This document shows, one piece after another, positions 27,222 to 35,295 of a DNA stretch of 49,039 nucleotides. The DNA is taken from contig JAGLMC010000035.1 in the NCBI GenBank assembly GCA_023140215.1, forward strand, positions 1 to 49,039, in the 5' to 3' direction. The notes beneath the pieces were generated by a model. It saw only the letters and a list, made by a program, of their open reading frames with translations, made no database searches and had not been told where the DNA came from. This stretch comes from Alphaproteobacteria bacterium (GTDB lineage Bacteria; Pseudomonadota; Alphaproteobacteria; Micavibrionales; Micavibrionaceae). The position numbers and the translations under genes were made by a program. The number at the start of each line of letters is the position of its first letter. Within the stretch, counting starts at the first letter, position 1.

Positions 27222-29939
27222 ATGAGTACATTACGCGGAAAGGTTTTGAAATATACTCTTCTCCCAGGCTTTGCTCCACGCCTGTTTGAGATTTTTACTG
27301 CTGGTTTTTCGCATACAGCGTATCTTATCGCTATTATTTATCAAGCTTTACGTCTTTTGCCGATATCGCATCCTTATTTAAAGCCACAAAATATTGGTTG
27401 TTATGGTATTCGTCATGTTATTGCAGAAGCGGCTAATAATCTTGTAATGAGCCGTAAGAATATAGATCAGATAATTATATTCTTTATGATATTGATTGGT
27501 TTTGTTCTTTTGCTTGTGCAATTTGCACTTTTGTTAGCAACAATGTTTTCTCAGCAAGCTTTTGCTATTTCTCCTGAGGATGTTTTAAAGGTTACATCTA
27601 GTTTTGCACCACAATCAAATCATCCTGCTCAAGATCTGGCTTTTATTATTTTAGATCGTGTTTTTGGTACACAAGGTATTTTTAATTCTTGTATTTCCCA
27701 GATAGGTGTTGATTGTCTTGGTGGGACTAAAGATTTGCCTGTTTCAACTCCTAATGCTTATCCATTGCCAATGCATATAGCATTGCATACTTTGTTGCGT
27801 TTTTATTCTCTTGGTATTTTTATTGTTTCTGTTTTTATTATTCTTTATTTTGTTGTGGCTATGGTTTCAGAAACAGCCGCGACCGGTATACCTTTTGGTC
27901 AACGTGCTAATAAGGTGTGGGTTCCTATTCGTTTAATTGTTTTTCTCGCGCTTTTGGTTCCACTTAATATTGGTTCTAAAAATGAAGGTTTGAATGCTGC
28001 TCAGATTATTACTTTTTGGGTAGCAAAAACAGGATCAAATTTTGCAACAAATGCTTGGGGTCAGTTTAATCAAACACTTGAGGCATCAGCAACGGGGAAT
28101 ATGTCTTTATTGGGCGATCCGAATACTTTAATTGCTACGCCAAATATTCCAGAAATAACGATATTAACTCAATTTATGTTTATAGCAAATACTTGTAAGA
28201 TTCTTGAAGAATATGCGTATACTCACGAGTCTAATTTACCTACTTCAAGGCTAGAAGGGATACGTGCATATATTGTTAGAAAAGAACGAGAAAGGCCTCT
28301 TGTTATAAATAATGATAATATGTTAAAATTTTCGTCTACTTCTTTTAGTGATGCTCTTAAATTTTCAAATAATGATAATATTATTATTCGTTTTGGTGCT
28401 TTTGATCCGAATAATGAAACATATAAAACACATGAGGGTAGTGTTTTTCCATATTGTGGTGAAATTAGGCTTAGTATTATTAATACTGATAGAGCCAGTA
28501 TTGCAGGAGCGGCGCATTCCGGTTCTTATGCAATTCAAGAGCTTTATTATAATTTATTGCAAAGAATGTGGCTAAACCCTCAATCTACAGAATATGCAAC
28601 GTGCGTTGTTGCTGCATTTTATGGAGGGGCAGGACATTTAAGCTGTTCATTTATTGTGGATGATGATTTTAGAGCATTACAGATAGATGAATATACTAGT
28701 TATTTACGTACAAATTTACCAAACTTAATTCAACAAGAAATTGATAATGGTGTGTGGAATATTTCGGATAGTATTAGGTCTAAAGGATGGGCCGGTGCAG
28801 CGCTTTGGTATAATAGAATTGCACAAATGAATGGGGATATTGGGGCTGCTATTCTTAATTCTCCAAAGCCGTATAGATATCCATATGTTTTGGAAACGAT
28901 TACAAGTCAGCGGAGAATGATAAGTGCTGATATTACAGCTACTTCTATTTTTGATCCAATATTGGCATCTGGTGAGAACGTAAATTTTCCAAGGAATTTA
29001 GATAGTGAGATTGCTCCTGCTATGCGGAATGCTTATCTTGTATGGGATGTCGCGCATGAACAAAAAATAAGTCATGGTGTTGTAATAGATGCAATTAATT
29101 TTATTTTTGGAACAAATGGACTTTTTAGTATAAGAAATAATTCTGATATTCATCCTTTGGCACAGCTTAGCAGTCTCGGTAGGTCAATGATGGAGGCTTC
29201 TGTTAGAAATTTAGGTTTCGGGTTTATGGGTAGTCTTTTAGCCAGAGCTGATATGGATACAAGTGTAAAGAAAAAACTTAAAGCCCATAGTAATTTTTTA
29301 AAAACGCTTGGTACAACCTCTTTAGCTATGAGCTTTATTTTATCTTATATATTGCCGATTTTGCCCTTTATTTATTTTCTTTTTGCTGTGAGTGGATGGG
29401 TTAAAAGTATATTTGAAGCTATTGTTGCAATGCCATTATGGGCGTTAGCGCATATTATTAGAATTGATGGTGAAGGATTGCCGGGGCCTGCGGCAACTAA
29501 TGGGTATTTTTTACTTTTAGAAATTTTCTTAAGGCCTATCTTAATGCTTGTTGGTTTGCTAGCCAGTATTGCACTTTTTAGTGCTATGGTTAATGTTCTT
29601 AATGATGTTTTTGATCTTGTGGTTTCTAATGCTGGTGGTTTTGATATGGAATCTGCAAGAGCCGGTAATAATTTTCAAGAAGAAACAAATTTTTTTAGAG
29701 CTCCTATTGATATGTTTTTTTACACAGCAATGTACGTTATTATTTGTTATATGATTGGTTTAAGTTCTTTTAAATTGATTGATGCTATCCCTAATAATAT
29801 TTTGCGTTGGGCTGGTGTAACTATTTCCACATTTCAGGAAGAAGCCGGTGATCCCGGTAGTGAAGTATCAAGGAAAGTTTATAGCGGAGTTACTATTGGT
29901 ACAGGACAAATTGAAGGCGGTGCATTGGCTCTTATGTAG
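27222..29939 (+). CDS. DotA/TraY family type IVB secretion protein, paralog 3
   Basis: 905 residues, 56 nt after paralog 2 and the last gene of the array. Conserved blocks are YGIRHVIAEAANNLVMSRKN, a membrane segment ending SQQAFA, GWAGAALWYNRIAQMNG at about 522, HPLAQLSSLGRSMMEASVRN, and the C-terminal block with IFEAIVAMPLWALAHIIRID near 735. It has an extra Ile inside that normally invariant stretch (AHIIRIDGEGLPG against AHIRIDGNGLPG in paralog 2). The paralogs are most alike in the first 130 and last 250 residues and differ in the periplasmic middle. The stop lies 109 nt from the stop of the convergent RTX gene. Confidence 0.82.
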   Translation: MSTLRGKVLKYTLLPGFAPRLFEIFTAGFSHTAYLIAIIYQALRLLPISHPYLKPQNIGCYGIRHVIAEAANNLVMSRKNIDQIIIFFMILIGFVLLLVQFALLLATMFSQQAFAISPEDVLKVTSSFAPQSNHPAQDLAFIILDRVFGTQGIFNSCISQIGVDCLGGTKDLPVSTPNAYPLPMHIALHTLLRFYSLGIFIVSVFIILYFVVAMVSETAATGIPFGQRANKVWVPIRLIVFLALLVPLNIGSKNEGLNAAQIITFWVAKTGSNFATNAWGQFNQTLEASATGNMSLLGDPNTLIATPNIPEITILTQFMFIANTCKILEEYAYTHESNLPTSRLEGIRAYIVRKERERPLVINNDNMLKFSSTSFSDALKFSNNDNIIIRFGAFDPNNETYKTHEGSVFPYCGEIRLSIINTDRASIAGAAHSGSYAIQELYYNLLQRMWLNPQSTEYATCVVAAFYGGAGHLSCSFIVDDDFRALQIDEYTSYLRTNLPNLIQQEIDNGVWNISDSIRSKGWAGAALWYNRIAQMNGDIGAAILNSPKPYRYPYVLETITSQRRMISADITATSIFDPILASGENVNFPRNLDSEIAPAMRNAYLVWDVAHEQKISHGVVIDAINFIFGTNGLFSIRNNSDIHPLAQLSSLGRSMMEASVRNLGFGFMGSLLARADMDTSVKKKLKAHSNFLKTLGTTSLAMSFILSYILPILPFIYFLFAVSGWVKSIFEAIVAMPLWALAHIIRIDGEGLPGPAATNGYFLLLEIFLRPILMLVGLLASIALFSAMVNVLNDVFDLVVSNAGGFDMESARAGNNFQEETNFFRAPIDMFFYTAMYVIICYMIGLSSFKLIDAIPNNILRWAGVTISTFQEEAGDPGSEVSRKVYSGVTIGTGQIEGGALALM

Positions 29940-30048
29940 GTGAGTAGTTTTATACTGACCCATATAGCAGAGAGCATTAATGCAGCGAGTGCATAATAAA
30001 AAAGTGATTAGATTTTCATTAGCAAAATAGCTCTATCAAAATAGCTCT

Positions 30049-32187
30049 TTAGAGAATAATAAGATCGCCTTGATCTATCATGTCCTGAGCATCACTCCAT
30101 TGTCCTGTAATGCCTTCTATACGGGCTATATATTGAGCTTCATGATCAGTGCCATTACCATCAGCGTCAACTTTAATGTAAGTGTTAGTTGATGTTTCTT
30201 TTAAGGTAATAAAATCAGATATAGCATCACTGAGCGGATCATAACCGATAAGAACATTTTCAAATTCAACAACGTCGCCTTCTGTTGTACTGAAATCAAC
30301 GATACGATCTACATTTCCGTCTATAGCATCATCTGCAAAAAAGAGGAAAGTGTCATCTCCGCTATCACCTTGCAAACGGTCACGACCTTTTCCACCTTCA
30401 AGTACATCATTTCCTTCACCGCCATAAAGTGTGTCATCTCCTTCATTGCCACCTAGATAATCATTTCCATCATCGCCATAAAGTGTGTCCTCTCCGTAAC
30501 CGCCAAATAGATAATCATGACCACTGCCACCACGTAAGTAATCATTATCAAAACTACCATTTAAAGTATCGTCGTCATTTTGACCATAGAGACGATCATT
30601 ACCATAACCACCATTTATAGTATCTTCTCCATTGCCACCTTTAAGGATATCTTCACCATTGTCACCATTTAGAATGTCGTTACCATCCTCACCATAAAGG
30701 GTATCAGCACCATCACCGCCCTTAAGGATATCTTCACCATCACCGCCCTTAAGGATATCTTCACCATCACCGCCATTTAAAGTATCGTTACCAAGATCAC
30801 CATAAATGGTATCATTACCTGCTCCGCCGTAAAGCGTGTCATTTCCTGCGCCACCACGTAAATAATCATCGCCTAAATCACCATAAAGGATATCATCACC
30901 ATCTTTGCCATAGAGCTTGTCTTCACCGTTCAGACCATAAATAACATCATCTACGTAATCATTACCCTTTAAAACATCATCACCGGATGTTCCTGTCTGA
31001 GTATCTATTGTAAAGATTCTTGCTATGATGCCGTGAGAGTCACCATCTTGACCATCACTCTCCCATGTAACTACAAAGCTACCATTGGAAAGTGCTGTTA
31101 CAGAAGAATACATTTGATTATTAAGATTATAATCATTGATTTGAAATTCATCACCGTTAACAGTTCCATCAGCATTATAGCGTTGACCAAATATGCCACA
31201 ATCGTCACCATCTTGATCACCGCCCATCCATGTAACTACAAAACCATCATCAGATAACGATGTTACAAAAGGATGACCTTGGTAAGAATCAGTATATGTA
31301 TTGATCTGAAATTCATTACCGTTAGTAGTTCCATCAGCATTATAGCGTTGACCAAATATGCCATAACCGTCACCATCTTGACCACCGCTATCCCATGTAA
31401 CCACAAAGCCACCATCAGATAACGATGCTACAGATGGAAAAGTTTGGAAGGAATTAGTATATGTATTAACTTGAAATTCATTGCTATTAGTGGTTCCATC
31501 AGCGTTATAACGTTGACCAAATATGCCAGAATGGTCTCCATCTTGATCATCGCTCGCCCATGTAACTACAAAGCCACCATTAGATAATGATGCTACAGAT
31601 GGATCATCTTTGTAAGAATCAGTGTGTGTATTGATCTGAAATTCATTACCGTTAGTAGTTCCATCAGCATTGTAGCGTTGACCAAATATGCCAGAATAGT
31701 CACCATTTTGAGTATAGCTCTCCCATGTAACCACAAAGCCACCATCGGAAAATGCTATCACAGAAGGATTTACTTGGCCATTGTTAATATATGTATTAAT
31801 CTGAAATTCATTATCGTTAGTAGTTCCATCAGCATTGTAGCGTTGACCAAATATGCCATAACCGTCACCATCTTGACCACAGCTCTCCCATGTAACTACA
31901 AAACCATCATCAGATAATGCTGCTACAGAACCACTTGCTTGCCAAGAATCAGTGCACGTATTAATTTGGAATTCATTACCGTTAGTAGTTCCATCAGCAT
32001 TGTAGCGTTGACCAAATATGCCATAACCGTCACCATCTTGATCCCTACTCTGCCATGTAACTACAAAGCCACCATCGGAAAAAGAAGCTATGGAAGGGCG
32101 ATATTGTCCATTGTCTGTATAGGTATTAACAATAAATTCTTCAGATGTTGAGGGAGCGAGTGCTAAGGACATGATAAAATTTTCCAT
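30049..32187 (-). CDS. RTX calcium-binding protein with seven N-terminal propeller-like repeats, type I secreted
   Basis: 712 residues, probably extracellular. Residues 17-395 are seven tandem repeats of about 55 residues, each with the pattern [47 protein letters not shown]. The DxDGDGxG stretch resembles a calcium loop, and seven units suggest a closed seven-bladed beta-propeller. Residues about 395-620 are RTX nonapeptides (GGxGxDxLY) that bind calcium after secretion. The last 80-90 residues form the usual type I secretion end ([20 protein letters not shown], then [18 protein letters not shown] and a short hydrophobic end). No N-terminal signal peptide is present, as expected. No type I ABC exporter genes are in the window. 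The binding target is unknown. Confidence 0.85.
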   Translation of the reverse strand: MENFIMSLALAPSTSEEFIVNTYTDNGQYRPSIASFSDGGFVVTWQSRDQDGDGYGIFGQRYNADGTTNGNEFQINTCTDSWQASGSVAALSDDGFVVTWESCGQDGDGYGIFGQRYNADGTTNDNEFQINTYINNGQVNPSVIAFSDGGFVVTWESYTQNGDYSGIFGQRYNADGTTNGNEFQINTHTDSYKDDPSVASLSNGGFVVTWASDDQDGDHSGIFGQRYNADGTTNSNEFQVNTYTNSFQTFPSVASLSDGGFVVTWDSGGQDGDGYGIFGQRYNADGTTNGNEFQINTYTDSYQGHPFVTSLSDDGFVVTWMGGDQDGDDCGIFGQRYNADGTVNGDEFQINDYNLNNQMYSSVTALSNGSFVVTWESDGQDGDSHGIIARIFTIDTQTGTSGDDVLKGNDYVDDVIYGLNGEDKLYGKDGDDILYGDLGDDYLRGGAGNDTLYGGAGNDTIYGDLGNDTLNGGDGEDILKGGDGEDILKGGDGADTLYGEDGNDILNGDNGEDILKGGNGEDTINGGYGNDRLYGQNDDDTLNGSFDNDYLRGGSGHDYLFGGYGEDTLYGDDGNDYLGGNEGDDTLYGGEGNDVLEGGKGRDRLQGDSGDDTFLFFADDAIDGNVDRIVDFSTTEGDVVEFENVLIGYDPLSDAISDFITLKETSTNTYIKVDADGNGTDHEAQYIARIEGITGQWSDAQDMIDQGDLIIL
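31003..32139 (-). repeat. Seven tandem 165-bp coding repeats in the RTX gene
   Basis: The 55-codon unit recurs with a strict 165-bp period; for example the block CGTTGACCAAATATGCCA starts at 31181 and again at 31346. Units 2 to 6 are very alike at the DNA level, whereas the last unit (nearest 31003) has lost the end of the pattern where the RTX part begins. High DNA identity implies recent duplication or gene conversion, and makes copy number prone to change. Confidence 0.85.
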
Positions 32188-32232
32188 TCGTTACAATTAA
32201 GGGATAAAATACTAATGTATATGTTAATAACA

Positions 32233-32248
32233 AATGATATTTATCATT
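32233..32248. promoter_or_regulatory. Perfect short palindrome upstream of the RTX gene, possible operator
   Basis: AATGATA-TT-TATCATT (32233-32248) has 7-bp arms and lies about 45 nt before the RTX start, where an operator could sit. Its AT-rich TGATA/TATCA halves loosely resemble Fur-type sites, but such palindromes occur by chance in AT-rich DNA. Confidence 0.25.
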
Positions 32249-32279
32249 AGAAATAATGGATTACAAGATTTAACTTTAC

Positions 32280-32500
32280 CTAAATATTATAAGTTTGCTT
32301 AAAAGAGCTATAGCTTTTAAACTTTTTAATCAGAAAATTTTTCATCCACGCATGAACTGTTTTAACCGCACGTTCTCTCAAAAACAAATCAGGATATTCC
32401 TGCACATGACGTTTTAAGGCTGCTTTATCAATCTTACTTCCGCCGTCTTTAATGAAGGATAAAATGGCAATCCCTCTAACCTACACAGATACCCGATGAA
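32280..32500 (-). pseudogene. Remnant of a transposase (IS630-like?)
   Basis: On the minus strand a stop-free stretch ending in TAG at 32282-32280 encodes a peptide containing FIKDGGSKIDKAALKRHVQE followed by YPDLFLRERAVKTVHAWM. FIKDGGSK plus a 'YPDLFLRERA' helix is the sort of sequence seen in the DNA-binding N-terminus of IS630-family transposases. Here two such pieces look fused by an internal deletion, and the frame is interrupted upstream by TAG. No catalytic DDE domain is present in the window. The family name is a guess from pattern; that it is degraded coding sequence is more secure. Confidence 0.4.
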
Positions 32501-32850
32501 GGATATCCTGAGTTCAAGAGTTAAAGAGTGTAATTATCTAGAGTTTTACTTAGATATTTTCTTAAAGACCCATCTTTACTACCTATAAATCCGATTTTTT
32601 CATATTCTGGATCGCGTTACGGACAAAAAACTTATTGATCTACTTGTTTTACTAGGTTCTGTCGTGAAATTTATCTGCGTATAAAATTCCGAGCGTAAGG
32701 ACAATAACGAGGACACATAAACAGGGCTTTTTATAACTATTCAGCATTTTAAAAACCTTATTGAGCGATGATCTTAATCATGTTAACTACTTTGAGAGTA
32801 AAATGATGATATCAAAAAATGATTATAATAATACAAACGGAGGTATATTT
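32501..32850. other. Intergenic region upstream of gmk
   Basis: Non-coding sequence between the transposase remnant and gmk. On the minus strand around 32520-32620 there is a short open stretch (DPEYEKIGFIGSKDGSLRKY) with no start or ribosome site and no family I recognise; it may be further mobile-element debris. The in-frame extension of gmk from 32761 is judged non-coding because it has no ribosome site and is not conserved guanylate kinase sequence. The gmk promoter must lie here, but I could not assign it. Confidence 0.35.
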
Positions 32851-33492
32851 TTGATTGAGCTAAAACGACGCGGTTTAATGTATGTTATGTCATCTCCTTC
32901 TGGAGCCGGTAAAACTACGATTACACGTGCGCTTCTTAAAAATAATGATGATGTTATGATGTCTATTTCTGCGACAACCAGACCAAGGCGCGCCGGTGAA
33001 GTTCATGGACAAGACTATTATTTTGTTTCACCGGAAGAATTCAGAGATATGATTGAAAATGGTGAAATGCTGGAATACGCCAAAGTATTCAATTATTATT
33101 ACGGAACGCCAAAAGAACCTGTAGAGCAAGCACTTAAAGATAGTAAAGATGTTATCTTTGATATTGACTGGCAAGGCACACAACAGCTTTGCGAGATTGT
33201 TCGTGAAGATGTTGTAAGCGTTTTTATATTGCCTCCTTCTCGTCAAGAACTTGAAAAACGCCTCAGAAACCGCTCATTAGACACCAAAGAGACAGAAGAA
33301 CAAATTCAAGGCCGTATGTCTAAAGCCACCAATGAAATATCTCATTATATGGAATATGACTATTCCATTATAAATACAGACATTAATAGCGCTATTAATA
33401 AAGCACAGTGTATTCTCGATGGAGAACGCCTGAAAAGACGGCGCGTTCAGGGTCTATCCAATTTTGTCCGTGGACTTATGGACGGCCTTTGA
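32851..33492 (+). CDS. gmk: Guanylate kinase
   Basis: Phosphorylates GMP to GDP with ATP. The start is taken as TTG at 32851 because GGAGG lies 7-8 nt upstream (32839-32843); this gives 213 residues, normal for the family. An upstream TTG at 32761 would add 30 atypical residues. The P-loop SSPSGAGKTTITRALL, the GMP-binding ATTRPRRAGEVHGQDYYFVS, and VIFDIDWQGTQQL are all intact. The 3' end overlaps the convergent rsmA gene by 39 bp. Confidence 0.93.
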   Translation: MIELKRRGLMYVMSSPSGAGKTTITRALLKNNDDVMMSISATTRPRRAGEVHGQDYYFVSPEEFRDMIENGEMLEYAKVFNYYYGTPKEPVEQALKDSKDVIFDIDWQGTQQLCEIVREDVVSVFILPPSRQELEKRLRNRSLDTKETEEQIQGRMSKATNEISHYMEYDYSIINTDINSAINKAQCILDGERLKRRRVQGLSNFVRGLMDGL

Positions 33493-34311
33493 AATATTAA
33501 TATAATCCTGAACACAGAGATTTTCTGCGCGTAATGTAGTATCAATACCAAGATTTTCCAGTTCTTTCTTATAAATTTTAAGACTTGAGCGAATCATTTT
33601 CCTTCGTTGTCCAAAAGCCATAGCTGTGACTTGTTCCAAAGTTTTAAATACAGGCGGCTCTTCTTCTAAAAGCCTTGGTGTAAAATGAATCACACTCGAT
33701 GAAACTTTAGGCGGTGGAGTAAATGCAGATGGTGGTAAATCATAAACATTACATACATTGCAAAGCCACTGAGATAAAACAGATAAACGTCCGTACGTTT
33801 TACCGCCTACTTGAGCTGTTATCCTTTGTCCAACTTCTTTTTGTACCATCACAGTCATAGAAACATACGCATTTGGTATATCTCGAATTTGTCGCAACCA
33901 ATTTATTATAAGAGGTGTAGCAATATTATAAGGAAGATTAGCAACAATAGCGCACTTGCCATCAGCAATATCTAATAAATTTATTTTCAGCGCATCTCCT
34001 TCAATAATCTCTAAACGATCTCCAACAGCTTCTTTCAAGTTTTCTAATGCATGTACAGCACGTGAATCAAATTCAATAGCTATAACTTTCTTAACGCCCG
34101 CTCTTAGAAGACTCCTTGTAAGACCACCGGGGCCTGACCCAATTTCAAAAACAGTAGTGTTTGTTAAATCACCTGCTTTACGTACAATTTTATCGGTAAT
34201 ATTTTGATCGAGAAGAAAATTCTGACCAAGAGATTTTTGCGCCCTTAAATCATACTCAGCAATAATTTCCCGCAATGGCGGTAACGATTCAAGAGTTAAC
34301 ACGGTTTTCAA
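33454..34311 (-). CDS. rsmA: 16S rRNA dimethyladenosine transferase RsmA (KsgA)
   Basis: Dimethylates the two adjacent adenines in the 3'-terminal helix of 16S rRNA. It has 285 residues with the family motifs: KSLGQNFLLDQNITDKIVRK, the SAM-binding EIGSGPGGLTRSLLRAG, EGDALKIN, the catalytic NLPYNIATPLI, and FTPPPKVSSSVIHF. It follows surA with a 23-nt overlap, the usual surA-rsmA neighbourhood, but without the pdxA gene that often sits between them. The C-terminal 13 codons are antisense to the end of gmk. Confidence 0.95.
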   Translation of the reverse strand: MKTVLTLESLPPLREIIAEYDLRAQKSLGQNFLLDQNITDKIVRKAGDLTNTTVFEIGSGPGGLTRSLLRAGVKKVIAIEFDSRAVHALENLKEAVGDRLEIIEGDALKINLLDIADGKCAIVANLPYNIATPLIINWLRQIRDIPNAYVSMTVMVQKEVGQRITAQVGGKTYGRLSVLSQWLCNVCNVYDLPPSAFTPPPKVSSSVIHFTPRLLEEEPPVFKTLEQVTAMAFGQRRKMIRSSLKIYKKELENLGIDTTLRAENLCVQDYINISKAVHKSTDKIG

Positions 34312-35233
34312 TAAAAGCCGCAGCCTTTAAATCCAGCAAATGACGTCTTTGCATACGTTCTAATCGTTGTGTTCCAAGTACATTTTTAATATCTTTACGT
34401 GAAGGTATTGTTTCATCCGAGATTTGTCGAACATCACGCAACAATAAAATATGATAACCACTTAAAGAGCGAACAGGATTACTAACTTCGCCTTTTTTTA
34501 TTGTTTTAAGTGCTTTTAATAATTCTTCCGAGAGTTGTTCTGCTTGCACCCATCCAATACCGCCCCCTTGTGACGATCCAGCGGCTTTTGAGAATTGTTG
34601 TGCCAGTTTGAAAAAAGGTGCTTGTCCGGTTTTAATTTGTAGTTTTAATTTTTGTGCAAGCTGTCGCGCATCAGATTCATTTCTGGGAGAATCAACAGGT
34701 AGAAAAATCTCGGCAAGTAAATACTCCATACGGCCTTTACTGTTTTTTAAACGCTTAAGAACATTATCAACATCATTATCAGAAATAGAAACCTTGGGGC
34801 GAAGTTGTGATTGAATAATCTTTGACCATGCAATTTGTGATTCAACCTGCCTGTGCATTGTCATAACGCTTAGGCCTCCTTTTTGAAGCATTATACGAAA
34901 TTGCTCGGCAGTAAAATTATTTTGCTGTGCAATGGCAGCAAAACCATTTTCCAGCTCTTCAGGAGATATTTCAAGCTCAAGACGACGAGCCTCTTGCAAC
35001 ATAATCTGTTCATCAATCAAAGAGCCTATAACCTGACCTGATAATTTCTGATAAATCTCAGGCGTTTGCGGAAGACCGGAAGAAGCCGCTATTAATTTCA
35101 AGCGATTATTCAAATCCGATAGTGATATAGCATCATCATTAACCACAGCAACTATTTGTTCGGAACGCGCAAAAGCAAACTGACCGGAAGAAATAGCAAG
35201 ACACAATGTTAAAATAATTAAAAATATGCGCAT
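34289..35233 (-). CDS. surA: SurA-type periplasmic peptidyl-prolyl isomerase/chaperone
   Basis: Helps outer-membrane proteins fold in the periplasm. The start at 35233 (MRIFLIILTLCLAISS) gives 314 residues with a signal peptide (about 1-22, ending AFA); an ATG 27 nt upstream would put charged residues before it. Residues about 25-160 form the SurA N-terminal chaperone region (VAVVNDDAISLSDLNNRLKL, EEQIMLQEARRLEL-like). One parvulin domain follows near 165-270 (YLLAEIFLPVDSPRNESDAR, GGGIGWVQAEQLSEEL, SGYHILLLRDVR). Only one PPIase domain is present; E. coli SurA has two. Confidence 0.88.
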   Translation of the reverse strand: MRIFLIILTLCLAISSGQFAFARSEQIVAVVNDDAISLSDLNNRLKLIAASSGLPQTPEIYQKLSGQVIGSLIDEQIMLQEARRLELEISPEELENGFAAIAQQNNFTAEQFRIMLQKGGLSVMTMHRQVESQIAWSKIIQSQLRPKVSISDNDVDNVLKRLKNSKGRMEYLLAEIFLPVDSPRNESDARQLAQKLKLQIKTGQAPFFKLAQQFSKAAGSSQGGGIGWVQAEQLSEELLKALKTIKKGEVSNPVRSLSGYHILLLRDVRQISDETIPSRKDIKNVLGTQRLERMQRRHLLDLKAAAFIENRVNS

Positions 35234-35295
35234 TAAACGCTCAACCTTTGTTATGAACAATAAACTATATAGTACGTTAATTGATATGGTGCAAA

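Noticed and set aside
30023-30048. Direct repeat of CAAAATAGCTCT between dotA3 and the RTX gene
   Set aside because: Two 12-bp copies with no dyad or U tract; no function can be assigned and no insertion borders match.
31003-32139. Repeat array as a possible CRISPR
   Set aside because: The period is 165 bp without spacers and the array is a continuous in-frame coding repeat.
30429-32151. Several plus-strand open frames opposite the RTX gene
   Set aside because: They are shadows of the repetitive minus-strand coding sequence, with His/Ile-rich low-complexity products and no ribosome sites.
32761-32850. Longer gmk start giving 30 extra residues
   Set aside because: No ribosome site there and the residues are not kinase-like; GGAGG before TTG at 32851 fits better.
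33454-34311. Absence of pdxA between surA and rsmA as evidence of a pathway loss
   Set aside because: Gene order varies and pdxA may lie elsewhere; the window cannot show loss.
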